Below are positions 15,511 to 15,603 of a stretch of DNA of 15,603 nucleotides, in pieces. Below the pieces are notes generated by a model. That model did not search any database. It was not told the origin of the DNA and saw nothing but the letters and a program-made list of their open reading frames with translations. The stretch comes from Actinomycetota bacterium (lineage in GTDB: Bacteria > Actinomycetota > Aquicultoria > Aquicultorales > Aquicultoraceae). How positions within the stretch are numbered: the first letter of the stretch is position 1; the number at the start of each line of letters is the position of its first letter. Where the stretch lies: positions 1-15,603 of the forward strand of contig JASEIR010000032.1 in the NCBI GenBank assembly GCA_030017355.1, written 5' to 3'. A program made the translations under genes and the position numbers.

Positions 15511-15523
15511 CTGGTTTAACCAG
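15511..15523. repeat. Palindrome upstream of the peptidase unit
   Basis: CTGGTTTAACCAG has perfect six-base arms about one central base and lies 126 bases upstream of the peptidase start. It could be an operator half-way up the leader. The remaining upstream sequence (15386-15603) holds no gene or clear promoter. Confidence 0.45.
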
Positions 15524-15603
15524 AACCTCTACCTATAGCCCTCTTATCAAGTCTTCTATCAGTTAAAAGTATGGATGTAAAGTAAAATAAGGTATGAATT
15601 TTT

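Overview
The window looks like chromosomal DNA from a deep-branching Gram-positive lineage, either Actinomycetota of the Aquicultor/Thermoleophilia kind or a thermophilic Firmicute. The evidence is a Gram-positive type LexA box (CGAAC-N4-GTTCG), a ydaO-type c-di-AMP riboswitch, strong AGGAGG ribosome binding sites, a DUF5317-like membrane protein and an archaeal/thermophile-style set of glucan genes. No tRNA, rRNA, transposase, phage gene or CRISPR array is visible. Taxonomy is inferred, not shown.

Left edge (1-923): a GC-rich palindromic tandem repeat and a CCGGT heptad repeat. They are followed by a minus-strand gene (189-830) whose N-terminal half looks like a Rad52-type single-strand annealing protein and whose C-terminal half matches the ExoX-like C-terminal domain. 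It has its own promoter (TTGCAA-17-TACAAT) with a near-perfect LexA operator just downstream, so it is probably an SOS gene. Next comes phosphoenolpyruvate synthase ppsA (924-3221, minus).

Centre-left (3222-5088): a plus-strand promoter (TTGCAA-17-TATACT) starts a c-di-AMP riboswitch (3356-3470). This leads into a KamA-family radical SAM aminomutase (3615-4868) and a tightly linked 62-residue cysteine-rich protein. The two acidic residues that hold the lysine side chain in lysine 2,3-aminomutase are replaced by Lys and Ser. The substrate is therefore more likely glutamate, and the product beta-glutamate, a known compatible solute. c-di-AMP signals potassium and osmotic state, so this is most simply read as a riboswitch-controlled osmolyte unit. 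It is the most interesting system in the window.

Centre (5080-12193): a five-gene minus-strand operon for storage alpha-glucan, in transcription order GT4 glycosyltransferase, GH57 alpha-glucan hydrolase/transferase, eukaryotic-type GT3 glycogen synthase, GalT-like nucleotidyltransferase and glycogen debranching enzyme. Genes overlap or lie within 50 bases. The GT4 gene appears to begin at a rare ATT codon. Together with ppsA (pyruvate to PEP) this suggests a gluconeogenesis-to-glycogen theme, although the units are separately transcribed.

Right (12194-15603): a DUF5317-like membrane protein (minus), a divergent EamA/DMT transporter (plus), a terminator in a convergent gap, and a two-gene minus-strand unit. 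That unit encodes a secreted papain/C39-like cysteine peptidase and a membrane-anchored companion of unknown function.
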